Positions 9,647-20,591 of a stretch of DNA of 64,000 bases are shown here, piece after piece. The DNA comes from Krasilnikovozyma curviuscula (lineage: Eukaryota; Basidiomycota; Tremellomycetes; Cystofilobasidiales; Mrakiaceae), in assembly GCA_014825775.1 (NCBI GenBank), contig MVAQ01000071.1, forward strand, positions 1 through 64,000. The letters are read 5' to 3'. The notes under the pieces are model-generated. The model saw only the letters and a list, made by a program, of their open reading frames with translations. It did no database searches and was not told where the DNA came from. The translations under genes were made by a program, and so were the position numbers. How positions within the stretch are numbered: the first letter of the stretch is position 1; each line of letters opens with the position of its first letter.

Positions 9647-12600
9647 ATGGGCAGAGGTAAAAGAGGCGGAAATCCAGGAAAGAGGGGAGGCAGAGGTGCA
9701 GGCGGTGGGAACGAATGGGCGAGGCAGGGACCAGTCGAGACTGGGGAGATGGTGAATGAGAAGTTCATGAAGTACTACAGTGTAAGTGGAGATATATTGC
9801 AATAGGTTGAGAGAGCCGGAAAGATCAATACTGAACAAGCTATAATGGGTTTCGAATTCGCTCAGGCTCAACCTCTATTTCCATTGACTCCAGATATCCC
9901 AACAGACCCAACCGATCCCCAATCTCACATGCAACGTATGCTCTCATATATGCGTCAACCCCTTCCCACCACGTTTAGATTTACAGGTTCCCTCAACACC
10001 GCCCAAGATTTGAGAGAACACCTCGAATCCGTATATGTCCCACTCATCGCTGGTATCCCAACGGACGTCTCTTTCCAGAAGAAGAGGAGGACTGTCGAAG
10101 CTAACCCTGATGCTGATACCCAGATGGTGGAGGCGGGCGAAGTTGTGGCTGCGCTCGAAGAAAGACCAGCAGAAGAAGAAGTTGTTGCCTCTGGATCAGA
10201 AGTGAAAGATGAGGACGCTGTCGTAAAAGGTCCTGTGAAAGGCGGTCTTCAGAAGATCGTTTGGTGAGCCCATTGTATCCTCAAAACTGTGAAATTGTTC
10301 TACGACTAAAACAATATTCGACTTTGCTGTGCGTTATCTCGGTTGTAGGTACCCCAATTCGCTTGGTTGGCAGCTCAATGTTGGTAAACAGGTGATCAGG
10401 AAATCACCACCCTACAAGAAGCTGCAGCAGTTCTTGGTTTACGAGACTGAAGTCGTAAGCATGCAATCTTGCCTAGTTGCGACCGCCCTGCTTTGGAAGG
10501 CCTTCAGCTAAGTTTGATCTTCAATCATCTACAGGGCAACATGTCTCGTCAAGAAGCAGTTTCTATGATCCCGCCACTTCTCCTAGACGTCCAACCTCAC
10601 CACTACGTCCTCGACATGTGTGCTGCACCTGGCTCAAAGACCACTCAGCTTCTTGAAGCACTTCATACCGCTCCCGCTGATCACCCGTCACCTCACTTTA
10701 CACCAACTGGTCTTCTGATCGCCAATGACTCTGATCTTAAGAGAGCTCACTTGCTTGTTCACCAAACTACGAGAATCCCAAGTCCTTCGCTGATGGTCAC
10801 AAACTTGGACGCCAGTCAGTTTCCACAGCTCAGAATCAGGAAGTTGAGCAAGAAAGGTGTCGAAGTTGGAGACAGAATCTTGTTTGACAGGATTCTGGCT
10901 GATGTTCCGTAAGTGGATCTTCTCAAGTATCTCACCATATCTTGCTGACTCTGCCTCTTTGTATACTACACCAGATGCTCTGGAGACGGAACTATTCGCA
11001 AGAATCCAGAAATTTGGCAGAAATGGAGTACTCCAGGTGGGAATGGTTTGCATGCGTAAGCAAAACCTTTGTTTGTTCCCGGATTTACGTACACATACTG
11101 ATCACAATGTCTGTACAGCCTCCAAGTCCGAATCCTGAACCGAGCGATGTCTCTCCTCAAACCAGGAGGAAGACTCGTCTACTCTACATGTACCTTCAAC
11201 CCCATCGAGAATGAAGCCGTCATTGCCTCAGCCCTGAACTCGAATCCAGACTTCAGCATCGTCGATGCATCCCATCTCCTGCCTGAGCTCCAGAGGTTCC
11301 CAGGTATTACTAGCTGGACTCCGGCAGCAACACAGGATACGATCTTATACAAGACTTATGAGGAGTTCATGGAGGCTACAGAGGACAAGGGAAAGGAGTT
11401 GAGAGCCAAGATGCAGAAGTCGATGTGGCCGCCGGCAAACGTGACTGAGTTGGGACTTGAGAAATGGTGAGCTTCACAAGCAAATGAATCCATACCTGAT
11501 CGCAGTACTGAGTCTGGTTCCTTTTAGCTTGAGACTCTACCCTCACCTGCAGGACACTGGTGGTTTCTTCGTTACGGTGTTGGAAAAGAAAGAGCCTGTC
11601 GTTGAAGAGGAACTTGAGGAGGAAGCTGCTCCTGAACTCGCTCCTGTGTAAGTCATTGTCCTGCTGCTGTTCATGAGACTTTCACTGACATTCGACTCTG
11701 ATCCGATCAGACCAACTGAGCCTGGTAATGCCAAGCGTGAACTCTCTCCAGAATCAGCTACCGTTGAAGAACCTCCCTCGAAGAAGTTGCGCGAGTCTGG
11801 TGAAGATGAGATCGTGGAAGAGAAGCCAGTTACTGAGGGCAAACCCGTGGTACAAATTCAATCATCAAAGAAAGTAAAGGCGTTCGATCCAACTTTCAAA
11901 GAGATGCCGTATTCCTACTTGAAGATCGATGATGCAGAGGTCTCTAACTGCTTGTGAGTGTCGTTCTAACTGTTTCGTTGTCTGTAAACTAATACTGGTC
12001 ATTTCTGTTTCTTCGCTCACACCTTTTTTATAGCAACTTCTTCCAGCTCGACTCATCCTTCCCACGCGACTCCCTCTACGTGCGAAACACTACCAACGAG
12101 GCTCTCCGATCCATCTACCTAACTACCCCGCTCATCAAGAATATCATCACCCATAACGACTTCTCCCGCATCCGTCTTGTCTTTGCCGGCGTCAAGATTT
12201 TCAGCAGGCAAGGTCAGGACGCTGCATTGGGTGGACCAGCCTGTAAATGGAGAGTTCCGAACGAAGGGCTAGGTGCTGTGCTTCCGTATGTCAAAATGGA
12301 TACAGTGTTGAAGGTTCAGCTAGACGAGTGCAAACCATTCTTCGAGAGACACTATCCTTTCGTGAGTGATATCACCTTTTCTATTCGCGCCTTGAACGTG
12401 TTGCTAACCACCAATGATACATCTATGGCCAGCTGGACTCCTTTGATAAACCAATCCGTGACAGACTCGAAGCTTTACCACTCGGAGCTGCTCTGGCTGA
12501 GATTCAGGCCGATCACATGTGAGTGTTTTGACCATAGTCTTGACGATGGGACCATACTCAGACTATGTATTGTCCTCTTTCTCTCGATATCAGCTTGCGA

Positions 12601-12908
12601 CGAAATCTGATTGTACCACTCTGGAAGTCAGAGAAGTCCATGAACCTTATGCTGAACAAGAAGGAGAAGACGTGAGTTGTTGCTCCATCTGCCGCCTCGT
12701 TGTTCTCTGGCTCATCATCTTTTCTGCGTCTCCTGACTAAAGTGCTCTGTCGATGAGACTATTTGGAGCTGACATCCAAATCCCACAAGAGCCTTCTAAA
12801 AAACAACCTGCTGCGGCGAAGATGGATGCTGAGGGCGGGGATGTGGTCGAAGAGCCCTCGGAAGTTCAGCCAGAGGTCGATGATGAAGAAGCAACTCTCA
12901 ACTTGTAA
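9647..12908 (+). CDS. NCL1: tRNA (cytosine-5-)-methyltransferase, TRM4/NCL1 (NSUN2) family
   Basis: Multi-exon gene for a nuclear multisite tRNA m5C methyltransferase. The N-terminus is Gly/Arg/Lys-rich (MGRGKRGGNPGKRGG), followed by YPLTPDIP-like and YMRQPLPTTFR segments typical of Trm4. The catalytic domain has motif I DMCAAPGSKTTQLLE (SAM binding), DRILADVPCSGDGTIRKN with the motif IV Cys, and STCTFNPIENEAV with the motif VI catalytic Cys. A Lys/Glu-rich insert with putative nuclear signals (EEPPSKKLRES) and the fungal C-terminal domain follow. The acidic tail ends DDEEATLNL. Acidic inserts near residues 100-145 look lineage-specific. Family members methylate several tRNA positions in the nucleus. 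Plain housekeeping context. Confidence 0.92.
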
Positions 12909-13414
12909 CCAGTTAAGGCAGCTATTTTCTTTGCTAGATGAGACTTTGAAGACTCTACTACGATCGTCATCGCAAGGCGCTGTTGCACCGGCCGGCCGTT
13001 GCAACCGTCGAGATCTCTTTGGATACGACGGAGCGCTGCTTGAAATTGTTCTCCAAACGAATTTGTTATTCGCTCCACTTCAATTCTTCTACTTCCAATC
13101 ATTTCATTCCCTCACCCGACGATTATTTATATTTATTTATTTATTTTGCAGTATTTCACAGTCAGTTGTGGCGTCTTACCTCCACTGCAAATCAGCAAGT
13201 GTTTCTACTTTCCTTCCTTACTAATAGAAAGGCATTGTTTCTACTTCTTCTTATAAATCCTCTGCGAAAAAATCGGAGATTTGCATCCGTAGACCCCGCT
13301 TGCGTTCGCTGTCGTAGTGATCCGTTCTATAAAAGGGATTGAGCCAACCCATTCGGATTTTTTTTACCGCTTTCTTCAAATCTCTAATCCAGCCTGATTA
13401 GGTGATTAGGGAAG
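12909..13414. other. intergenic with (ATTT)n tract
   Basis: A TTTA/ATTT low-complexity tract occupies about 13122-13147. A TATAAAAG TATA-like box at about 13329 precedes the next gene by roughly 85 bp. No gene seen. Confidence 0.45.
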
Positions 13415-15908
13415 ATGCAGTCGATTCTTCTTCAGAGGTATTATTCAAGTAACGAGTTCAGGGAGCTTGTATTGGAAGATATCAAAGGGCAATCTGAAAC
13501 TCGTACGGTCCCAACAAGTGACTTTTTAATCCGGTGTAGCTGTGAAGGAAAGCTGAAATTGCTCTATTTCCACTCTGATCAACCCAATAGCTACCAGTGT
13601 AGAAAGCTCAATAAGAGAGATAGGCTCGTCTGACGAGAAGGACAGGTTTTTAGTCAACTTCACGAGCAGGTCGGGAGCTAGCGACCACAACAACCCTTAC
13701 AACTGGTCCACCTCCCGCAAATGGTTCTACACCTTCCTTATCACACAGATAAATCTCGTTGTCACTGCCTCATCCTGTATACAGGCCTCTGGGGAGGATG
13801 AAGCGGCTGCTTACTTTGGAGTGAGCACACAGTTGGTATGTCTCCCACGCGTCATTTTTAGAGGATTTTCTTTCGGCTGAACGTGCTTTCTTTCGCCTTC
13901 GTGTCAAAAGATGACCCTGGATACTGCCATCTTTCTCATTGGATTTGGAATCGCTGCACCGTTAGTTGCTCCCTTGTCAGAATTGTGGGGGAGGTGAGTA
14001 CATACCGGGCTTTCACGATACGTCTCAACTTCGAACCTACCCCTTTGTGGTTTTGCTCTGAACAGAAATCCAGTATATTTTACAACTCTGAGCATGTTTA
14101 TCCTTTTCGAAATCGGATCTGCGCTCACAACCAATATCACCGGCCGCATTTTCTGTCGCCTGCTGGCCGGCATGGCTGGCAGCACTCCTTTGAGCAATGT
14201 AAGACTGACTGCAGACATCATACATTGCGCTGCTAAGAGTAGAGCTGATGTAGCATTTCTCCTCAGATTGGTGGTTCCCTTGTTGACATGTGGCATCCAA
14301 CAGAGATGATGATTGCTTTTCCAGTCTTTGCACATTTCGGAACTGTGGGCATGTGTATTGGGGTAGGTTTTCTTTCCTCTTTACTCCCTGAGCGGGAGCA
14401 TCTACTAAACAGCGCGCTCTTTCATACGCAAAGCCCATCATCGGAGGCTTCATTGTAGAAAATCTCGGTTTCAGATGGATGGACTGGATTATTGTGATCT
14501 GGTGCGCTCTTCTCTGTTTCTCTTATAGAAACACTGACGGAGCTAACTTCCTTTTCTTTCCGGTAAAATGCTGAATCTAGGGCTGGCGTTGTTCTTATCG
14601 TTCTCTTCTTCCTCCTCCCTGAAACCTACGGCTCCGCTATCTTGCAGATCAAAGCCAAGAATGTGAGGAAGATCACTGGTGATGAAAGATGGAGAACCCC
14701 ATTGGAGAAATTAAGAGAAAAAACCCCATTCAAGGAGCACTTTCTGGATGCCGTTTCGAGGCCGTACTTGATGCTGGTGAAGGAACCTATCGTGGCTTTT
14801 TTTGCTTTGTATATGGCTGTTGTTAGTCTTCCGAGCTGTTGAAACCTGAAGGAACGGAGTACTGATAGTTTCTTTTGCTTTGCCTTCTTCAGCTCTACAT
14901 CGTAAGTTTGGAACTCAGCTTCTCCGCGAGTCTTCTCCTTTTTTTTATCCTTCTCTCTGCTCGTAGGTCATGCTCGGAAACCTCATCGCCTATCCCATCA
15001 TCTTCGCACCTTACCACCTCAGCCTTGGCATTCAAGGTCTCCTCTTCGTCCCCGTCGCAATCGGCTTCGTCTTACCGCTGTCAATAGTGCACATTATTGT
15101 CAAGAAATACCGCGCGTTACAGAATGATATTGATTGTGACCCCAAAAGTGTCATTTCCAGGCCACCTCCTGAGGTAAGGACTTTCTTTCGTGGTCCAATA
15201 GGCTATTGTGCTGACGCCAATTGGTGCTTCGCAGTTCCATCTCAGACTCGCGATGATTGGGACGTGGTGTCTGCCAATTTCCCTCTTTTGGCTGTTAGTA
15301 CTTATCACCTCAACTCTATTCATCTGAATGGATATTGCTGACCTTAACTCTATCACAGGGCTTGGACGTCCTATGCTAAACTCAGCATTTGGCCAGCTGT
15401 CGTCTCTCAACTCTTCTTTGGTCAGTCATATAATATGACTGGTTTCGTCTGATTTTCTCTACTAATCACTGTTAGGGTTTTAGGCATCGGCTTTGTTACC
15501 GTCTTTTCGTCCAGCTACCAATACATCATCGTGCGCCGTACTATCTCATCTTCTCCCTCTTCATCGAGCTGATTTGGGCGTATATCATTTTATAGCACTC
15601 ATATCTCAGTACAGCTGCTTCGGGGTTGTCAACCTTGACTCTAGTTCGATATCCGGTATGCGCCCTCAGTGTAGTCTGGACTGCAAAGATGTTTGCGTCA
15701 ATGGGTGAACATACCTTTCACCTTCCTTGCCAGTAAACAGCTGCTAATACTTTATACCTTTCCTCTCTCCAAAGGTACTCATTGGGCTTTGACCTTCTAT
15801 GCCATTATCGCTGTGCTGGTAAGCTTGATACCGATCTTCTTCACTTTGCAGGGGAAGAAAATTCGTTCTTGGTCCAAATACACTCCGAAGTTACCTGGAG
15901 AGACGTAA
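13415..15908 (+). CDS. MFS exporter, DHA1 (multidrug/polyamine, Tpo1-like) family
   Basis: Multi-exon gene for a 12-TM drug:H+ antiporter-1 type transporter. After a short cytoplasmic N-terminus come NPYNWSTSRKW (the usual pre-TM1 NP.NW element), LSELWGRNPVYF (motif A), RIFCRLLAGMAGSTPLSNIGG and an RYP exit motif near LTLVRYP. The first exon, with ATG at 13415, joins across an intron at 13518-13590 to restore the frame. The last intron ends at an AAG acceptor before GTHWALTF. Relatives export polyamines, azoles and other toxicants at the plasma membrane. Substrate is not predictable. It shows no family relation to the two ACS-type transporters upstream, so shared location is probably coincidental. 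Confidence 0.85.
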
Positions 15909-16441
15909 GGTCCGTTGGATTTCGGTAGGAGATCATCATTTAAGATTGAATAGTGTTAATATTTATAGACTGAGAGGAGGTAGCATTGTAGCTATTAGAT
16001 TAGATGAGCAACACCGCTGTGCATATCACATTTCCCATAGTGTAAACCCGGCAAAAAGCTTGCGGCTTATGTGTTCTTGTTTATAACACGCAAAAAGGGA
16101 AAACAACAGCGCCTGAAAGGAGGACTGCTGAAAACTACAAGTCGGAATTGGCGGTGATTGAACTCGATCAACAGCGTGTGAAACTGCAAGGGGTACGGAC
16201 TTTACATCCCAGACATCTTCTCAAACTGCGACAGGACATCGACAGGGAGAACTGAGATGAGAAATGCAAAATATACTATTTGGAGAAAGCGCTCAACTCT
16301 GCTATGTATCACAACGCAGTGCTGTTTATTATGGCCTTTAGAAAGTCCAAAAGAACAAAAACTCTGTTGGTAAAGGCAGGAATTAGGAAAATGAAAGCAG
16401 TTTAGCGATCAGATGTGAAAAGTCCATCTGCTAACATCGGC
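15909..16441. other. intergenic, nothing recognised
   Basis: The 3' flank of the DHA1 transporter and 5' flank of the tRNA. A/G-rich sequence, with no coding pattern of weight and no repeat noticed before the 118-bp block that starts at 16433. Confidence 0.4.
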
Positions 16442-16550
16442 GCCCTGCTAGCTCAATCGGTAGAGCGTCAGACTCTTAAAACAGTCAGCAGATGGCAAAT
16501 CTGAAGGTTGCGGGTTCGACCCCCGCGTGGGGCTAAAGGCTTTCTTTTTT
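16433..16550 (+). repeat. 118-bp inverted-repeat arm (copy 1) around tRNA-Lys
   Basis: The block from AACATCGGC to CTTTCTTTTTT reads identically, in reverse complement, at 23349-23466. It includes the whole tRNA gene plus 9 bp upstream and 16 bp downstream, with the T-rich RNA polymerase III terminator. Beyond these edges the two copies differ. Confidence 0.9.
16442..16534 (+). tRNA. tRNA-Lys(CUU) with 20-nt intron
   Basis: The cloverleaf folds by eye. Acceptor GCCCTGC pairs with GTGGGGC (with G-T pairs). The D arm is GCTC/GAGC, the anticodon stem TCAGA/TCTGA with loop CTCTTAA, and the T arm GCGGG TTCGACC CCCGC. The anticodon CTT sits at 34-36. A 20-nt intron follows position 37, the canonical eukaryotic place. 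A run of T's starting at about 16545 is the Pol III terminator. An identical gene lies inverted at 23365-23457. Confidence 0.95.
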
Positions 16551-17237
16551 GCTGTTCTTTTCCGCGTTTGGAGCGGCGACCTGTGTGGCTGTCTTTTTGT
16601 TTACATTCTGGCGTTTTGTCCGCACACCTTCCTGTAGAACAATTTTCTATCGTTTTCCCAAAAAAAGGCAGCCACTGATTGAGATTCTAATACTTATCGT
16701 CAGAGGATTTGCTCAAGAAGGGGATGTTAAAGGCATTGGCAAGGTATTGTTGTGAAGCACGAAAGCAATTGCGCACGCCCTTCTGCGTGAAGTTTCGCCC
16801 TATGAAAGGAAACTTCTCAAAAGAAACAAGAAGATCTTCCAGGTACTTTCTGCCGATGAGAGCACAATGAAGGTTCGCTATTACCCGTATTGTATCAAAA
16901 TGATGTGGCTAGTCGTAGATTATTTCAGACCTTTGAAGGAAGGTAAAAGACGCAAGAGCTCACCAACATCATCTCGAGCCGTATCATTCTCCATACCATG
17001 TCTTAGTGTAAGGTGAGGGCATTAGAAATATTGATGCTATATAGTTCTGAGCGTGGGAAAATGTCCTGCGCGGCTCGCAGCTTGTGGCGTCTCGCCTCGC
17101 TCAGGTACACCGCTGCAGTACGAGTGACAGTGTGTTCTCTCAGCAATCCTCAAGTTTTGGTGAGTCCCCTTTGCTGCTGTGTGGAAATCATGTTGCATTC
17201 TTAATAGTAACGTTGTTCTTATTCCTCGCAGTCAAAG
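16535..17237. promoter_or_regulatory. upstream region of RPL14 with probable non-coding first exon
   Basis: No protein gene supported. A likely 5'-UTR intron runs from a GTGAGT donor at about 17160 to a CGCAG acceptor at about 17231, placing the RPL14 start seven bases after the acceptor. Ribosomal-protein genes of fungi often have such leader introns. The rest is unassigned. Confidence 0.4.
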
Positions 17238-18158
17238 ATGGTTAGTACAGCGTTCATTTAACAGCAGGAACTCAGGGTCGAGCATCAGCGGTACTGGCAC
17301 CACCAATCGACAGTAAACGCTTCAGTGTTGAAGGGTGGATATGAGTGAAGGTCTGTGTGGTGTGAGGCTGTAGTTAAGCTGGAATCTGGACGGCTGAGGG
17401 GACGATTTAGCAACACCAGCAGAACTACAAACCACCCAGCACTAGCTACTAGCTACCTCAACCTCAGCAACTTCGACATAGCTTCACTTCCACTGTTCAC
17501 TCGACCCTGTGTTTCCTTAGCATTTTGTTTTGTTTGTTGGGTTTGGTGCTGGACCAGGTCAGTGAAACTGACGGAATTGTGTTTGAAATGACAGGCCCCA
17601 GTTGAAGCTCCATCCACCTTCAAGAGATTCGTCCAGGTCGGTCGAGTCGTCCTCATCAACGACGGACCTTCCAAGGGAAAGCTCGCTACCATTGTTGAGA
17701 TCATCGACCACAAGCGTGTAGGTTTCCGTCTCATGATCGGTGACTTAAAGAAGCAAATCTGACCTGGACTGTTTCTTCTCACAGGCGCTGATTGACGGCC
17801 CAACCACCTCCGTCCCACGTCAACAAATTGCCTACAAGAAAGTCATCCTCACCCCATACCTCCTCAAGTCATTGCCAAGAGCTGCCTCTGCACCAGTCGT
17901 CAAGAAGCAATTCGAGGCTGCTGAGGTTGCTGCTAAGTGGGAGGCTTCCGCTTGGGCTAAGAAGAGAGCTGCCATCGCTACCAGACAGGCTTCCACCGAT
18001 CTCGACCGATTCGAGGTCTTCCTCGCTAAGAAGACCAGGAGGGGTGAGTCGTATTTGCTTATGAATGCGTGCTACGAGGTCCTGCGTACTGACTGCATAA
18101 CTGTTCTTCTATCGTATCAGACGCCGTCCGAAAGGCTGTCAAGAAGGCTAAGGCTTAG
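17238..18158 (+). CDS. RPL14: 60S ribosomal protein L14 (eL14)
   Basis: Four coding exons (17238-17240, 17595-17717, 17785-18043, 18121-18158) give a 140-residue basic protein. The N-terminal KOW-type region reads [20 protein letters not shown], followed by [15 protein letters not shown] and [16 protein letters not shown], all typical of eL14. A Lys/Ala-rich helical tail ends RKAVKKAKA. The first coding exon contains only the ATG, and it is followed by a 354-nt intron, long for this genome. It is a cytosolic large-subunit structural protein. No snoRNA with clear C/D boxes was seen in the long intron. Confidence 0.95.
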
Positions 18159-18607
18159 ATTGATTAGGTGTCAGGCTTGGGTTTCTTTTTATGCATCACT
18201 ACGACATGAATAGTTCGGCTGCACCTGCGCAAGGACAATTTGTTTGGTGGAACGACGGTCTGTCAGGCTAATGTTTCGCGCGGAATTTTGACAGCTGCGA
18301 AGGAAGTGCTTTGGTATCATTTGGATGAGGGATGAAGCAGCGTGCGCAGCTCAGTGAAGCAACAGAAACTGCTTTGCTGAAGATTCATCTTCCTACGGAC
18401 TGCTGACTTGTGTACCACCACAAACTAACTGATACGATGCTTCGGAAAAAGAAGTTTTGAAGAAGAAACGAAAACGAGAATGGCTTGGTTTCCATCATTG
18501 TTCAAATGCGCGAACGGTTCACAAGACTCTTGATCAAACATTAAGCATGTTTTGCGGTAATGGTTTCGGGCGGACTAGTAAACCTCGCTTTCCATATCAA
18601 GTAGGTG
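18159..18607. other. convergent intergenic region
   Basis: The 3' flanks of RPL14 and of the GPN2-like gene. No feature recognised. Confidence 0.4.
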
Positions 18608-20159
18608 CTACCTACTGCTATTGGTACCTACTCCAGCATCTCTGCTTTGGAGTTGCAGCTTCCTCCTCGCAACCTGACCCTCGATTTTCCATTCCTCCTT
18701 CTCAAACTGGTCATACTCCTCCTTATTGTCGATCCAACGTTCCTGTATTGAGCCGATGTCTCTTCCCAATCCCGGGACTGGTCCTGACGCTGAACTGAAC
18801 AGTTGGTAGGAGTTTGGTGTTGTTGCTGACGGTGTGGCTCCGTTGATCGATGGTGCTGAAGGCGTGAAAATATATCCTGTCGCTTTATCTAGGACTCGGA
18901 GGAGATGAAGCATTGATGCTTTATCCTAAATGGTGATAGAGCGAGGCCTTAAATTAGATTAGAGAACAACGCGGCAGTTTGACGAAAGAGACTCACCTCT
19001 ACAGCGACAGTTTCGAAGCCGACCAACCCGAAGTCCTGCACGAGATCACAGATAACTCTGTTCAGATCACTAAATCTCGCTAGCCTTGGATCTTTGTCAA
19101 GTTCCATCGCCAAGTATGAGAGGTCTTGCACCTCTGTGTAGAAGTCTAGGTTAAAAGCTGGGCATATGACAACAAGACTCCGTCAGTCTTGGTTCACACG
19201 AGCTACTAAAAAGACACAGATAACTTTGGTCGAAGATGTAGAAGATCCCTCACCTAGTTCCCCGAATTTGGTGATGATGTCCATCTTGCTGAGCACGTTC
19301 ACATGAGGCATCTCCAGTTGCAACATTGTCCGCAGCGAGAGTAACAGAACTGAGATGTACTTGGCTGGGTCAGTGAGATATGATGCGTCTGATAGATGGA
19401 CAGCTACGAGCTATAAAAATGAGTCCGTGTCGTACAAGTGAATGAGTCAGCTGTAAACGCGCAAGTTGAGATGTGAGATGATTGAGACTCAACTCGATAG
19501 TTCAGTTTCTGCAGCTTGTCCATTATCCGTTTCAACGAGCTATGATTTGTACTCAGTTCCACCTAAAGGGAAAGGTTACCAGTAGGAAGAGCCAGTCATC
19601 TGTTAGCGCCTTGTCGAACGAAGGCTGTCCTTAGTCGCAACTAACTCACCTGTCCAGCGATATCAAATATGTAATATCCGCCGTCAAGTTCCTTCAAACC
19701 CTCTTCCAACCAATCGAAATTTTCTTCCAAATACTCCATGCAATACAGCATGGCACCATTTGGACCTAATCCGAATTCATCCATGGCTGACTCGAGTGTT
19801 ATTAGCGAGGAAATTGACAGCGAGCAGGGGTATGGCAGTGTTCCGTTGGCGGGATCGAGATTAATGATGTGTACTGGTCGATTAAGTGCTGTTAAGAACT
19901 ATTGCAAAGAGGAGATACGCAAAGAAGACAAAGACGAGCGACTTCAGCCATGCGTCAGCGGGGGTGAGAGCTTAGAAATGAAGTAACGAACTTGATGCAT
20001 GCCATAGCAATATGTGGATTTGCCGGAACCTGTAGAATAGCATAGTTCACATTCATTAAGTATCAGACAATCACTCGAGCTGCAGAGCTGGAGAGCACAA
20101 CACCTACCTGGCGGTCCGACCACTAGCTGACCAAATCCTCCCCCAGACGAATTTGACAT
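18608..20159 (-). CDS. GPN2: GPN-loop GTPase 2
   Basis: Multi-exon gene on the minus strand starting [18 protein letters not shown]. After splicing the P-loop reads [16 protein letters not shown], typical of GPN2. The diagnostic GPN loop is present as [17 protein letters not shown]. The G3-like motif is DIAGQVEL, and the G4-like segment is NVLSKMDI. The C-terminal part contains [14 protein letters not shown], also a family feature. GPN GTPases assist nuclear import and assembly of RNA polymerases II and III. The first intron cuts inside the P-loop. The last ~100 residues are Ser/Thr-rich and then charged, with an [11 protein letters not shown] segment, and look lineage-specific. Confidence 0.9.
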
Positions 20160-20591
20160 GCTCAAGGTTTTCAGAAGGAATCCCAGGAAGAAAAGAAACC
20201 AGAAAGTGATGACCTTGAGATTGTGAAGCCTCGAAGCTGCTGCTTTCGTCGAAGAACTAGAGAGTTCTCTGCCCTCCTTCGGCGATTACTAAGGTGAAGC
20301 GTAACAATATCGATAGGGACAAATCAGTGCCTCTGACTCAGAGTAATACTGTTCAGGTAGTGCTGAAACAAACAAAGACAGGGCTGCTCACCTGGATTTC
20401 AGTAGGCGACTCGTCCAAGCTTTTAGGATCAAGGATCAAGGATTAGGCAGTTCAAACCACAACACCAGCAGGATGAGCTTCTCTCTCGATACAAGGACCT
20501 TACCTTACCCAAGAAATCTAAAAGTTTACTGTTTGAGCTGGTGGAAGTCTGCGGCGTCCTGATGAGTTAATGCTAGACCGTGACCACTGAA
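20160..20591. promoter_or_regulatory. divergent promoter between GPN2 and SLD3
   Basis: This 432-bp gap lies between divergent genes. No TATA box or other strong motif is visible; a short direct repeat (AGGATCAAGGATCAAGGATTAG) lies at about 20425. It probably works as a bidirectional housekeeping promoter. Confidence 0.4.

Noticed and set aside
17241..17594. C/D snoRNA in the long RPL14 intron
   Set aside because: No convincing RTGATGA box C with a paired CTGA box D was found.
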